The notes under the pieces are model-generated. The model did not search any database. It had not been told where the DNA came from and saw only the letters and a list, made by a program, of their open reading frames with translations. Made by a program: the position numbers and the translations under genes. From positions 930,001 through 994,000 of the forward strand of contig CAXXSX010000001.1 of NCBI GenBank assembly GCA_963677165.2: 64,000 nt of DNA. The letters are read 5' to 3'. The stretch comes from JAFGXT01 sp963677165 (lineage in GTDB: Bacteria; Verrucomicrobiota; Lentisphaeria; Victivallales; SZUA-371). Below are positions 44,607 to 53,149 of the stretch, one piece after another. Each line of letters begins with the position of its first letter. Within the stretch, counting starts at the first letter, position 1.

Positions 44607-46715
44607 TTATTGGACTTCGATACTTATTTTTTTCCATGGCCCCGATCCATATGGATACAGGATTTCTGCTGGTTTCCGCTTTCCTGTCAGGATGTCGCAG
44701 CACTCCCACTGGTTATTGCTGAGAATATTTTTCTTTCTACCATCCTGAAAAGTCATGTCCAGATCGAAGAGAAGAGCTCCGGGAGGTTGGCCGCCGTCTC
44801 TGGCTATGATTTCTATATCGTTGGGTCCTTTCCGTAAATATTTCTGCACTTCGGCGATCAGGTTTTTGGATGTTACATTTTGGCCGTTGATATTTACTTT
44901 TCCGTAATCATCGGCGTAAAAAGTCATAACAGCGGTTCGAGGGATTGTTTTCAATTCTATTTTGCGAGTGAAGCGACATTGGAATCCTGAGGTGTATGAT
45001 TTGCCGGGATACCATATCCATGCGGCCCGTCCTTCGTATGATTGTTTGCGCGTTTGTCTGGCTTTTTTCCGAAACGGTCCCGGTTGAGTTATTGCATAAT
45101 CCGATTGGGATATTCGACAAAGTTTTACTGCTGGAATTGCATAGATGTGTACGTCGTACGGTTTAAAGGTGTCACTGAATTCTCGACCTGCTAACTGGCG
45201 GTTTTCAAATAACACGTTTACTGATTCCTTCCAGGGGACGGTGAACGTTACTTTTATATTATCTTTGCCGGAATTTGCGGCGATCAAAACAGGACCTGAT
45301 TGAGTCTGTTTCAATAAATATTCAATTTTCTTTGAGGAACAGGCAATCGACTTTGCTGATGCTGGAGCGCTTAATATTCCGGTCATCTGGTAAAGTTCTC
45401 TGGTTACTGCGAAGAAGTTATCATAAAATCCGGGCCTTTTTACAAACTCCTGCCCCCACCACGAGATACCGCTGGCACCATTTATTATAGAGTCATAGGC
45501 CATAAACCTCAGCTGATGGCGGTTGGGGTATATCGGTTCTTTCTTACTTTTTTTCAAGTCATTCCAGGCAAAGGTTTGTAATGCCATGATGATTGGCTTC
45601 TGATCTTTAACCGCATTACGCATGATCCGGGTATATTGTCCCACGGATGGTAAACCTTTTTCGGGCAGGTCGGAATGCGTAGAGGAACCTACCGGATATA
45701 TATCAACTCCAAAGATATCGCACGCCTTGGAGAATTCAGTCCCAACTCCGCTGGAGTTACGTGGAGCCTCATTGATCCATACCGGATGGCAGGGATCGAT
45801 CGTTTTTACAATACGATAAGCGTGAAGAACCGGAGAAAAAGGATGTCCGCACCATGCTGGTTCGTCAATGAGAAAATATCCCAGAAGCGCAGGGTGATTT
45901 ATTACAGCCGATGTCATGTTCTCATAGAAATTATGGAATGAATTGGTTCTTTTTTTTAGCAATCCTTCAATTCTCAGGATTACCTTAAGGTTATATTTCT
46001 GCGCAAGATCAAGAACTCGTGGCGCATCATGGTTTAAAAATGCCATGAAACTGTTCAGTCCGTTGTTTGAGGCTTCTGCCATTGCGGCTTCCAGATTGTC
46101 GCCGCCGGGGATTCCCCAGATTAAGTTTGGAAAGAACGGCTTGTTATTTATTTGCAGACAATTGTCTTTCTGGTTATAATTAACTTTGTTCTGATTCTTT
46201 GAAAGATTTGGAATCTTGGACAGTTTGATTTTTAAAACGGGATTTTGTTCCTTTTCGGGAACAGCTTCGATTAATTTAAGGTTTTTTATATATATCGTGT
46301 CTGGTCCTAAATTGCGTATAACCAGATAGGACGGACGGGGGCTGGTACATCTATAAGTGAAGTCCAGTTGGCCCTGATTCCATTTGGTCGTTGTGGGGCG
46401 CGTTGTACTGCCGCCGTAGTTTGTCCAGTTCTTACTGTTTTCTATATATATTTTATAGGAACCTTTTCCTTTTACGAACCAGGTGAGACGATAATGTTTG
46501 CCTGTTTCAAGCTTCAAGTTTCCTTGTACCGCCATAGTTGATTTACCTGTTGGCGGCGGGGCCAGTTTTAAGCAGTTTATGTTATTGTCATATACAACTG
46601 CTACATTGCCGGTAATAGAAAATTTTGAAGGCAGACCGTCCGGTGACAATTCTTTGAAATTACTGTTGCAGACCAAATTAGCTGCCGCAATGCAGATTAC
46701 GTTGAAGAGTAGCAT
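44607..46715 (-). CDS. Secreted multi-domain glycosidase-like protein
   Basis: 702 residues. Short hydrophobic signal (MLLFNVICIAAANLVC), AAAGGA 7 nt upstream. Residues 20-160 resemble a CBM4/9-like carbohydrate-binding jelly roll (LETGKHYRLTWFVKGKGSY). A TIM barrel follows from 185: FFPNLIWGIPGG, probable catalytic Glu in LGYFLIDEPAW near 290, then GISWWGQEF near 415. The last 110 residues (AAWIWYPGKSYTSGFQCRFTRKI, FYADDYGKVNINGQNV) look like the sugar-binding domain of GH2/rhamnosidase enzymes. Family unassigned. Last gene of the third regulator-pseudopilin-glycosidase operon, 34 bases after the pseudopilin. Confidence 0.7.
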   Translation of the reverse strand: MLLFNVICIAAANLVCNSNFKELSPDGLPSKFSITGNVAVVYDNNINCLKLAPPPTGKSTMAVQGNLKLETGKHYRLTWFVKGKGSYKIYIENSKNWTNYGGSTTRPTTTKWNQGQLDFTYRCTSPRPSYLVIRNLGPDTIYIKNLKLIEAVPEKEQNPVLKIKLSKIPNLSKNQNKVNYNQKDNCLQINNKPFFPNLIWGIPGGDNLEAAMAEASNNGLNSFMAFLNHDAPRVLDLAQKYNLKVILRIEGLLKKRTNSFHNFYENMTSAVINHPALLGYFLIDEPAWCGHPFSPVLHAYRIVKTIDPCHPVWINEAPRNSSGVGTEFSKACDIFGVDIYPVGSSTHSDLPEKGLPSVGQYTRIMRNAVKDQKPIIMALQTFAWNDLKKSKKEPIYPNRHQLRFMAYDSIINGASGISWWGQEFVKRPGFYDNFFAVTRELYQMTGILSAPASAKSIACSSKKIEYLLKQTQSGPVLIAANSGKDNIKVTFTVPWKESVNVLFENRQLAGREFSDTFKPYDVHIYAIPAVKLCRISQSDYAITQPGPFRKKARQTRKQSYEGRAAWIWYPGKSYTSGFQCRFTRKIELKTIPRTAVMTFYADDYGKVNINGQNVTSKNLIAEVQKYLRKGPNDIEIIARDGGQPPGALLFDLDMTFQDGRKKNILSNNQWECCDILTGKRKPAEILYPYGSGPWKKISIEVQ

Positions 46716-46749
46716 ATTGAGATCCTTTCTTTGAGAAGATAAAAATTAA

Positions 46750-47481
46750 TCAGCGTTTGTTTTTCTTATTGAGCCACCAGTAATAGAGCCGCTGGTCTGA
46801 AACGGCAATAGTTGTACTGGTTGTACAACCCGATTCTCCATACTTCAAGGTGGAAACATGACCGTCCAGCCAGGTTGCGTTAATCGTATTCTGTTTTCCA
46901 TGCCGCCATTCCGGACTCAATGATGAGGACCAGGCGGGAGCCATCAAATAGCCGCCGTGACTGTCACAAAATGCCACAGTGTCAGATGCCCGGTCAACTT
47001 CAGTTATTTTATGGAAGGTGAAAGTATATCCTGTACCGTCGACAGATCCAAGGAAATAGAAATTCCAGCCAAAGTGAGAGTCCCAGTAGCGCCAGTCTGA
47101 AGCATTACTTAATGTTCTTGAACCTTTAATATATGAAGGACAGCCGAAAATAGTTCCATGCGGAGTCGGAGCCGTTTGATAATCCACGTACTTTTCCCTG
47201 ATGAATGTCATATGCCAACTGTATCCGGCGTTATTGTACGTTTTAGAACACCAGGGTGCTTTGTAACCATCGGGAATTGAACCGCAGATCATATATCCAT
47301 CGTGATCGTTAATCCAGGACTGCAGAATCATTCCGATGTTTTTCTGATTGGATGTGCATTTAATGGCTTTGGCTGTTTCCCGTGCCCGGTTTAGTGCCGG
47401 CAGCAGCATGGATGCCAGAATTGCGATAATGGCTATCACGACCAGGAGTTCTATGAGGGTGAAAATGGATTTTTGTTTCAT
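46750..47481 (-). CDS. Prepilin-type N-terminal domain protein, H-X-DG tail
   Basis: 243 residues. Leader MKQKSI, then FTLIELLVVIAIIAILASML with Glu5. Ile precedes the predicted cleavage instead of Gly. KCTSNQKNIGMILQSWINDHDGYM follows the helix; RHGKQNTINATWLDGHV near 215 is the H-X-DG tail with 11 residues between His and Asp. GGAGG precedes the start. It lies 31 bases after the GntR-type regulator and 34 before the glycosidase. Confidence 0.87.
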   Translation of the reverse strand: MKQKSIFTLIELLVVIAIIAILASMLLPALNRARETAKAIKCTSNQKNIGMILQSWINDHDGYMICGSIPDGYKAPWCSKTYNNAGYSWHMTFIREKYVDYQTAPTPHGTIFGCPSYIKGSRTLSNASDWRYWDSHFGWNFYFLGSVDGTGYTFTFHKITEVDRASDTVAFCDSHGGYLMAPAWSSSLSPEWRHGKQNTINATWLDGHVSTLKYGESGCTTSTTIAVSDQRLYYWWLNKKNKR

Positions 47482-47512
47482 TGTTTTTCCTCCGTTTATT
47501 GTTTGCTTTATT

Positions 47513-48640
47513 TTAACTGCTTATAAGAACTTGACTTGTCAATACTTCCGTATTTACGATCCGTGGCTGATAATGCTTTATTACTGGTTTACTGGTTTCT
47601 GCCAGAAGCATATTTACCGCATCGCTACCAATTTTTCGAAAGTCGTAATTCATAGCCGGTACTATTGGATATAATCTGGAGTTGAATTCATATTCATGAA
47701 GCGTAATGATTTTGATGTGTTCTGGCAAATTCATGCTTTTATTCAAGCTGTAGCGATAGTCTGGTTCAAAGCCGGTAACAATATCGATAATCAGACTGTC
47801 AAAAGCGGTGCGATTATAAAATTGTCTCAATTTTTTAATGAAATCTTCGGAGGGGAAATCTGCAGGAATGTGCCATACTGTATTTTGTTCTGCTATTCCG
47901 GCCTTTTCTAGTGCTTTCTGATAACCGGGAAGACGCATGTTTGTGACATCGGTTAGATATGTTGCTGCTAATGCCGGTTTGCGGCAGCCGCAATTCAAGA
48001 GTGCCTCGGTAGCCGTACCGGTTTCGAATTCGGTATCTTTTCGAAGTTGCAGCCATTTTGTGAAAATCGGTTTTTCCACATCATCAAGAGGAAATGGAAT
48101 GTCAAAATTTTGAGTATGGAGAAATGCAACCCGGCATTGGCGTTCTGCCAGGTATAAAAAACATTTGCGATACCAGATGTCTGATACAAATACCATTGAG
48201 CCCGGCTCGATCATTTTCATCACGTCCCAGTCTATGTCTTCGGGATCATTGGTTGGAGAAAACGGCAGGGTGACAAGCCGGCAGTCCATTCTGGCGCAGG
48301 CTTCCATCAGCCCTTGAAGCAGCTTGCCGGTGCTGGCAACATTACCGAGTCCGATAATACTCCAGTCAGCACAGGGAAGCAGGAAATAGATAAGACGCAG
48401 ATTATTACCGCCGCCGATTTTAAAGGTTCCTTTACCGTGTATTCGTTCGATCATATTTGAGTTTTCCAGCTCATTCAGGGCCAGACGTAAAGTGCGCCGG
48501 GTTACTCCAAACTTTTTTGCCATTTCCATTTCACTTGGCAGACGTCCGTTAGCTGGACATTCATTGCTTCCCAAATAGCATTTCAATTCATTTATTACAC
48601 GTTGTCGCTTGGGAGCTGACCTTGCTCTGGTTGTTGTCAT
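47513..48640 (-). CDS. GntR-type HTH with LacI-like sensor
   Basis: 375 residues from the ATG at 48640 (AGGA 9 nt upstream; the ATG at 48649 abuts the site). Winged helix near 15-75: NGRLPSEMEMAKKFGVTRRTLRLALNELE, and IERIHGKGTFKIG. Residues 85-375 are a LacI-like sensor domain, with SMVFVSDIWYRK and DSLIIDIVTGFEP. First gene of an operon with a pseudopilin and a glycosidase. The promoter is covered by a 26-bp inverted repeat, most likely its own binding site. The effector is unknown. Confidence 0.9.
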   Translation of the reverse strand: MTTTRARSAPKRQRVINELKCYLGSNECPANGRLPSEMEMAKKFGVTRRTLRLALNELENSNMIERIHGKGTFKIGGGNNLRLIYFLLPCADWSIIGLGNVASTGKLLQGLMEACARMDCRLVTLPFSPTNDPEDIDWDVMKMIEPGSMVFVSDIWYRKCFLYLAERQCRVAFLHTQNFDIPFPLDDVEKPIFTKWLQLRKDTEFETGTATEALLNCGCRKPALAATYLTDVTNMRLPGYQKALEKAGIAEQNTVWHIPADFPSEDFIKKLRQFYNRTAFDSLIIDIVTGFEPDYRYSLNKSMNLPEHIKIITLHEYEFNSRLYPIVPAMNYDFRKIGSDAVNMLLAETSKPVIKHYQPRIVNTEVLTSQVLISS

Positions 48641-48674
48641 CAGTGACATTCCTGAATTATTTTGATTAATTGCT

Positions 48675-48707
48675 TAAAGTATACGAAGAGGTACACTTTA
48701 GTGTCAA
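48675..48707 (-). promoter_or_regulatory. Promoter overlapped by a 26-bp inverted repeat operator
   Basis: Minus-strand TTGACA (48702-48707), 18-bp spacer, TATACT (48678-48683). taaagtatac (48675-48684) and gtacacttta (48691-48700) form an inverted repeat with 10-bp arms, one mismatch and a 6-bp centre, lying over the -10 and spacer. A repressor bound here would block RNA polymerase. Confidence 0.8.
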
Positions 48708-48780
48708 TAGTAAATTAAAAAAAAGTTAAACAATGATATAATTCTGTTTAATTTGTGTAATCATTCCTGCTGTTTACACT

Positions 48781-48833
48781 TTGTTATTCATTGGCTCCCG
48801 TGGTATAATAAAGCCAGAGAAAAGCTACGGGAG
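48781..48833 (+). promoter_or_regulatory. Promoter and inverted repeat of the CII-like gene
   Basis: TTGTTA (48781-48786), 17-bp spacer, TATAAT (48804-48809). ctcccgt (48795-48801) and acgggag (48827-48833) flank the -10; the second arm includes the GGGAG ribosome site. Because the first arm lies upstream of the transcription start, a protein-binding site is more likely than an RNA hairpin. Confidence 0.6.
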
Positions 48834-48840
48834 ATTTTTT

Positions 48841-49281
48841 ATGGACAGCAAGGAAGCCATGCGTCGAGCCTGCGAAAACGTGGGCATCAAAACCGTTGCC
48901 GAATCACTGGGTCTTTCCCAGACGGCAATATACAACCAGATCAACGATGAACATCGTAAGGATATTCTGGCTAAATTTGTGGATTTCGTCAATGCCTGCG
49001 GTGACGACTCGCCGATGGTGTGGGCATGCGAACAGCTCAACGGTATGTTTATTCGCAATCCTGAAGTTACGGTGGATCGTTTTCAAAACGCAAACCAGTG
49101 TGTATCCGATACTCTGCGCGAATTCAGCGATGTGATTAAAGAGATCAGTATCGCTTTACAGGACAACAAGGTTACTCGCGATGAAGCCGACCGCATCCGT
49201 AAGGAATGGGAGGAGCTTAAGCTTCTGCTCGAATCTTTCGTTCTGGCCTGTGAATTTGGCTATCTCAACAAAAACGCCTGA
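48841..49281 (+). CDS. Phage CII-like DNA-binding protein
   Basis: 146 residues from the ATG at 48841 (GGGAG 7 nt upstream). The N-terminal half has an HTH pattern, GIKTVAESLGLSQTAIYNQIN, then FVDFVNACGDDSPMVWACEQLNG, resembling the phage regulatory protein CII (CP76) family. The C-terminal half is a charged coiled coil (DNKVTRDEADRIRKEWEELKLLL). No other phage gene is nearby. Probably a chromosomal regulator, perhaps autoregulated through the inverted repeat at its promoter. Confidence 0.65.
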   Translation: MDSKEAMRRACENVGIKTVAESLGLSQTAIYNQINDEHRKDILAKFVDFVNACGDDSPMVWACEQLNGMFIRNPEVTVDRFQNANQCVSDTLREFSDVIKEISIALQDNKVTRDEADRIRKEWEELKLLLESFVLACEFGYLNKNA

Positions 49282-49285
49282 GTAA

Positions 49286-51868
49286 TTATTTCTGATCAAC
49301 ATAACTGATTGTCAGGTTAAGTATGCCATCTTTGGCAGTATAATCATTTTTTATGGTGATACAGCCTTTGCGTGGTTTGATCCATTTGCCGGAACTTGTT
49401 GAGATAATTCCTTGACCGGAAATATTTACCTGTTCACTATAACCACGAATATCTCCTGTATATTGTCTTGTCCCACATTGTGAAACTCCGCCGTTACGGA
49501 ATTGCTTCGTTTTATCTAAAACAACGGCACTGATCGCAGTGGACAATTCATTACTTCCGTCGATCAATTTTTTTACTCTGACAATATAGATTCCAAACGT
49601 TTGAGGAATTGCCGGTGATTTAATTATCAGAATATTGGCCTGGTTGGGAGCTTGTAGTTTTTGCTGAAAATTATATTTTGTCGGAACTGTATCGGGTTGC
49701 TTTAAGAGTGTTATTCTTTTCAGGTGTTGTTTTAGTTTCCCCAAGGCCGGATGGTGTTCGATTGGATAACGGGTATCTTTCAATAGGATATTTATAAAGT
49801 CCTGCAATTTGTTGGGAAAATCGTCGCGTGATTCATGCTGAACCAGTACAGTGTACATCTTGGTTAAAATTGCGTCCTTTTGAACATTTGATAATTTTTT
49901 CTTTAGATTAGAATATATCCATTTGAGTGTACCATATTTTATATTTTTTTCATTAATGGCATACTGATAGATTTCTTTGTTTTCAATTAATTCCGATAAG
50001 TTGACACAATGGATATAGGTTGTCATATCGAATTTTTTCAATTTGTCCGCATCTGTTTTGTTATATTTTCTGGTATTCGATGCCGTGTAGATCAAATGTC
50101 CGAATTTTTCTTCAATTTTAGGTGTTGTTCCGAATAGTGTGCTGTCATTATTATTTTTGGGTAAATATAATGTGATCATCGGGGTGTCATATTCTTTGCC
50201 GGTTCGGGTAAAGAAATATTCTCCGGGACGTCGATCCGTTGAGACCTGTTTCCAACCGCATGTTACCAGTTGTTTTTTGATGCGTTCCAGTTGATTGTTA
50301 CGGTCATTCTCCAATATTAGTAATTGTAAGGTGAAATTACTGAATGATTTGCTTCTAAAGCGACCGATCATCCAAGCTCCGGATAATCGCGGCAGCAATG
50401 TTGGGGCTGTCGGAGTTAGTTTGGGCATCAGAAAATCCGGATAGAGCATTCTAGGATGATTATTCAGAGATGATTTATAGGCTTTCGTGATAAATGGTAA
50501 GGCTTTATCAAGGCATTGCTTAATTACAAAGGGGGGATTTTCGTTGGATGAATTACAAGATACAAAGATTCGTCCATCAATGTAGTCGCCGTTATACAGT
50601 CGTACGGTACTATTATAGTTTTCGTAACTATGGCTCTGACTTTCGCTGATTATGTCAATATTGAAACCTGTCATATTGCCTTTTTTGATAAAACGGGAAA
50701 TGTCTAGAGAATTGGATTTTATTCCTTCAATATCTTTCAGAATTTGATTTTTGATAAAGTCGGGCAAATCATCTGGTAACTCAGACTCTTTTGGGAGTAT
50801 AACCTTTGCTTTGCTGACTATTATATACTGATCAAATTTGATCGTGCCGTCGGGGAACGACTTTCCCGTTTTCAGTTTAGCGAATTTTAGCAGGGGAAAC
50901 TGCTTTTTCAGTTTTTTATATAGCTCATTCGCAAATTGTATTACACCGCTGTCATTGTCATAAGTTATTATCGCTACTCGATTAAGAGAAGAGCAGTTGT
51001 TTCTGGAACCTGAACTTAGGGTGGAGGTGCATACTGTTTGGCTTCCAGTTGTAATGAACTTGTATTTTATCTCGGATTTTATGAAATATTGTCCGATGAA
51101 GAGTGCCGCTATAATCAATCCGACAATACTGTATTTTATAGAATTGCTTTCATCTTTTGCGGAAGTGCTGATAAATTTACCTGCTTGCTTGCGTAGAAAG
51201 AAAACCCAGACAGTGTAACTACAGGCACCGACTGATACGGCCAACGCAGTTATATTGTCCGTTCCCGACAGGATTGCGCCAAGGAATACCAGGTCAATGA
51301 ACCACAAGAAGGTTATAACATACCGGCTTTTAAGGCTTCCACGAGTAATTTTAAATGCGGCAATGATTTGTATGATTGATAATATTACAATTGTGGAAAG
51401 CATAATAACCAGTACCCATGGCTTATCTGCATGATAAGTGGTCTGGATACCGGGTTTGTCTGAAAATTGTTTGATGTTATGAAAGATCATTGAAAAAATA
51501 AAAATATTACTCAATACCAGAAGGATTTTTAAAACGTTAAATGCCATTGTCAGGGAAGATGCTAAGCGTAAATGGAGATCGGGAAGGGGATATTCTTCGG
51601 TTACTTCAGGCAGAGGATTTGCGGCGCGCTTTAAATCATTCGCCTGCTCTTTGGTTATTTCGCCGTTATTCTGCATTTGGTCGATAGCCTCTGATTCTTT
51701 TGATGCAGACAGGAGAAGTTTTCTGCGGCGTTCCTTCAGTGCGATCATAACAGCAAGTGCAACAAGCACAACTAAGGCAATATAGGGAAAACGGTTACTC
51801 ATAAAAAAACAGATTTTTATTATAAAGTCTAACTGAGAAAATATGTCAGTTGTACATAAAATATTCAT
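49286..51868 (-). CDS. Large membrane protein paired with a DUF2089 regulator, unknown
   Basis: 860 residues from the ATG at 51868 (GGGG 6 nt upstream). About six hydrophobic helices in the first 300 residues (YIALVVLVALAVMIAL, LLVLSNIFIFSMIF, VLVIMLSTIVILSIIQIIA, YVITFLWFIDLVFLGAIL, IKYSIVGLIIAALFIGQY). A short SHOCT-like stretch (IDQMQNNGEITKEQANDLK) is between helices 1 and 2. The remaining 550 residues are soluble, probably outside the cytoplasm, and match no family known to me. The DNA is AT-rich compared with folK and pepD. It follows the DUF2089 gene by 15 bases. Confidence 0.65.
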   Translation of the reverse strand: MNILCTTDIFSQLDFIIKICFFMSNRFPYIALVVLVALAVMIALKERRRKLLLSASKESEAIDQMQNNGEITKEQANDLKRAANPLPEVTEEYPLPDLHLRLASSLTMAFNVLKILLVLSNIFIFSMIFHNIKQFSDKPGIQTTYHADKPWVLVIMLSTIVILSIIQIIAAFKITRGSLKSRYVITFLWFIDLVFLGAILSGTDNITALAVSVGACSYTVWVFFLRKQAGKFISTSAKDESNSIKYSIVGLIIAALFIGQYFIKSEIKYKFITTGSQTVCTSTLSSGSRNNCSSLNRVAIITYDNDSGVIQFANELYKKLKKQFPLLKFAKLKTGKSFPDGTIKFDQYIIVSKAKVILPKESELPDDLPDFIKNQILKDIEGIKSNSLDISRFIKKGNMTGFNIDIISESQSHSYENYNSTVRLYNGDYIDGRIFVSCNSSNENPPFVIKQCLDKALPFITKAYKSSLNNHPRMLYPDFLMPKLTPTAPTLLPRLSGAWMIGRFRSKSFSNFTLQLLILENDRNNQLERIKKQLVTCGWKQVSTDRRPGEYFFTRTGKEYDTPMITLYLPKNNNDSTLFGTTPKIEEKFGHLIYTASNTRKYNKTDADKLKKFDMTTYIHCVNLSELIENKEIYQYAINEKNIKYGTLKWIYSNLKKKLSNVQKDAILTKMYTVLVQHESRDDFPNKLQDFINILLKDTRYPIEHHPALGKLKQHLKRITLLKQPDTVPTKYNFQQKLQAPNQANILIIKSPAIPQTFGIYIVRVKKLIDGSNELSTAISAVVLDKTKQFRNGGVSQCGTRQYTGDIRGYSEQVNISGQGIISTSSGKWIKPRKGCITIKNDYTAKDGILNLTISYVDQK

Positions 51869-51883
51869 AATCATCCCCTTTGA

Positions 51884-52249
51884 TTAAAGTTTTTTCAGTA
51901 GGCTAAGTGCTTTGTCGGAAGTTATTTCTTTGTTCTTCAGCTGTTCCAGTATTGCCATGCGTTGTTCTTCAACGTTTTTATCCAGTCCCTTTAAATTCTT
52001 TATTACGCAGTCAAGGCGGTTTCGAACCGTTGGATATGATATCCCCAGAATTTTTCCAACTTCCTTCAGCGAACCACCGGATAAGACAAAGAGTTCGATG
52101 AACTGGCGGTCGTCAGGAGATAATCGAGCTAGTCTAGGCAGCGAAAGTGCTCCTTCCAGCTTGAGTTCACATTCTGGACACTGCATGGAAACAATATGCA
52201 TTTCACTGCCGCAATTACGGCACTTGTCTGAAAAGTTATCGTAAGCCAT
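51884..52249 (-). CDS. DUF2089-type zinc ribbon-HTH regulator
   Basis: 121 residues. Zinc ribbon CRNCGSEMHIVSMQCPEC at 10-27, then PDDRQFIELFVLSGGSLKEVGKILGISYPTVRNRLD, an HTH of the sigma-4/DUF2089 type, and a C-terminal helix like a SHOCT motif (LKNKEITSDKALSLLKKL). The last motif is echoed in the neighbouring membrane protein (NNGEITKEQANDLK). A regulator-membrane partner pair is likely. Its target is unknown. Confidence 0.85.
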   Translation of the reverse strand: MAYDNFSDKCRNCGSEMHIVSMQCPECELKLEGALSLPRLARLSPDDRQFIELFVLSGGSLKEVGKILGISYPTVRNRLDCVIKNLKGLDKNVEEQRMAILEQLKNKEITSDKALSLLKKL

Positions 52250-52636
52250 CTTGATATCCTGTTTGTTTTTTTGTGTTTCTTTAATAAAATTAATGTAAAA
52301 CTAAATAAAATCAATATTTATTTTAATTTTATTAATATTTTTGTAAGAATTCCATGATCGATGGTTAGAGTAGCTTGCTGTCTTATTTATTGTTTTAATG
52401 TGTTTGGAAAACAACATTTGCTATCTGAAATGGTAATGATAAGTTAATGCGTAAGACGGATGGCGTTATTACTGCTTCAAACTTTAGTTACTAATGCTCC
52501 TTGCCGAAGCTGAAAATAAACGACTGGGTTTTATTTTCCGCTACTTGCTGCGGAGATGGAGTGAACAAAACAAAAATTTTATTTATAATGACTCAATTTT
52601 GGATTTGTGAAAAAATGATAAGGTAAGATTCTTTAT
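52250..52636. other. Intergenic region between DUF2089 gene and folK
   Basis: About 390 bases between divergent genes. 52280-52350 is very AT-rich and may hold the DUF2089 promoter, but no clear consensus pair was found. A weak stem gaaaataaa/tttattttc lies at 52512-52538 without a T run. No gene or known RNA was recognised. Confidence 0.45.
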
Positions 52637-53149
52637 ATGACAGCAATTGCTCTTTCTCTTGGTGGTAATCTTGGCGATGTTTCAGCTACATTTAAAAGCG
52701 CTGCTGCGGATTTGGCGCAGGCAGGAGTGACGGATATTAAGTTATCGTCGTTTTATCGTACGGCTCCAGTCGGATGCGTTCCCGGCACTCCGGATTTTAT
52801 CAACGCTGCCTTGACTGGAAACTGGACGGGCAGCGTGGAGGAGCTCCATGAGCTGTGCCGTTCTCTGGAAGTGAAAAATGGCAGGCCGCGTGACCACGAG
52901 GCATATGCGTCGCGTACGCTTGATGTTGATATCGTGTTCTTTGGCAGCGAAAAAATAAATACCGCAGACCTGACCATCCCTCATAAAGAAGCTTCAAACC
53001 GATTATTTGTATTGGTTCCGCTGGCGGATATCGCCGGAGATTGGACATTCCCCGGCACCGATTCTTCCGTAAACGATGTTCTTAAGCCTTTCAAAAAGAC
53101 CGATGAGTTCAAAGAATTGCAGCTTAATTGCACTGAATCTTTTCGATAA
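52637..53149 (+). CDS. folK: 6-hydroxymethyl-7,8-dihydropterin pyrophosphokinase
   Basis: 170 residues. Folate synthesis enzyme transferring pyrophosphate to 6-hydroxymethyl-dihydropterin. ALSLGGNLGDVSATFKSA at the start; FYRTAPVG.VPGTPDFINAA near 45; RPRDHEAYASRTLDVDIVFFG near 90-110, the catalytic DxD stretch; IPHKEASNRLFVLVPLADI. No strong ribosome site. Its 3' end overlaps the convergent pepD end by 26 bases. No other folate genes adjoin it. Confidence 0.93.
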   Translation: MTAIALSLGGNLGDVSATFKSAAADLAQAGVTDIKLSSFYRTAPVGCVPGTPDFINAALTGNWTGSVEELHELCRSLEVKNGRPRDHEAYASRTLDVDIVFFGSEKINTADLTIPHKEASNRLFVLVPLADIAGDWTFPGTDSSVNDVLKPFKKTDEFKELQLNCTESFR

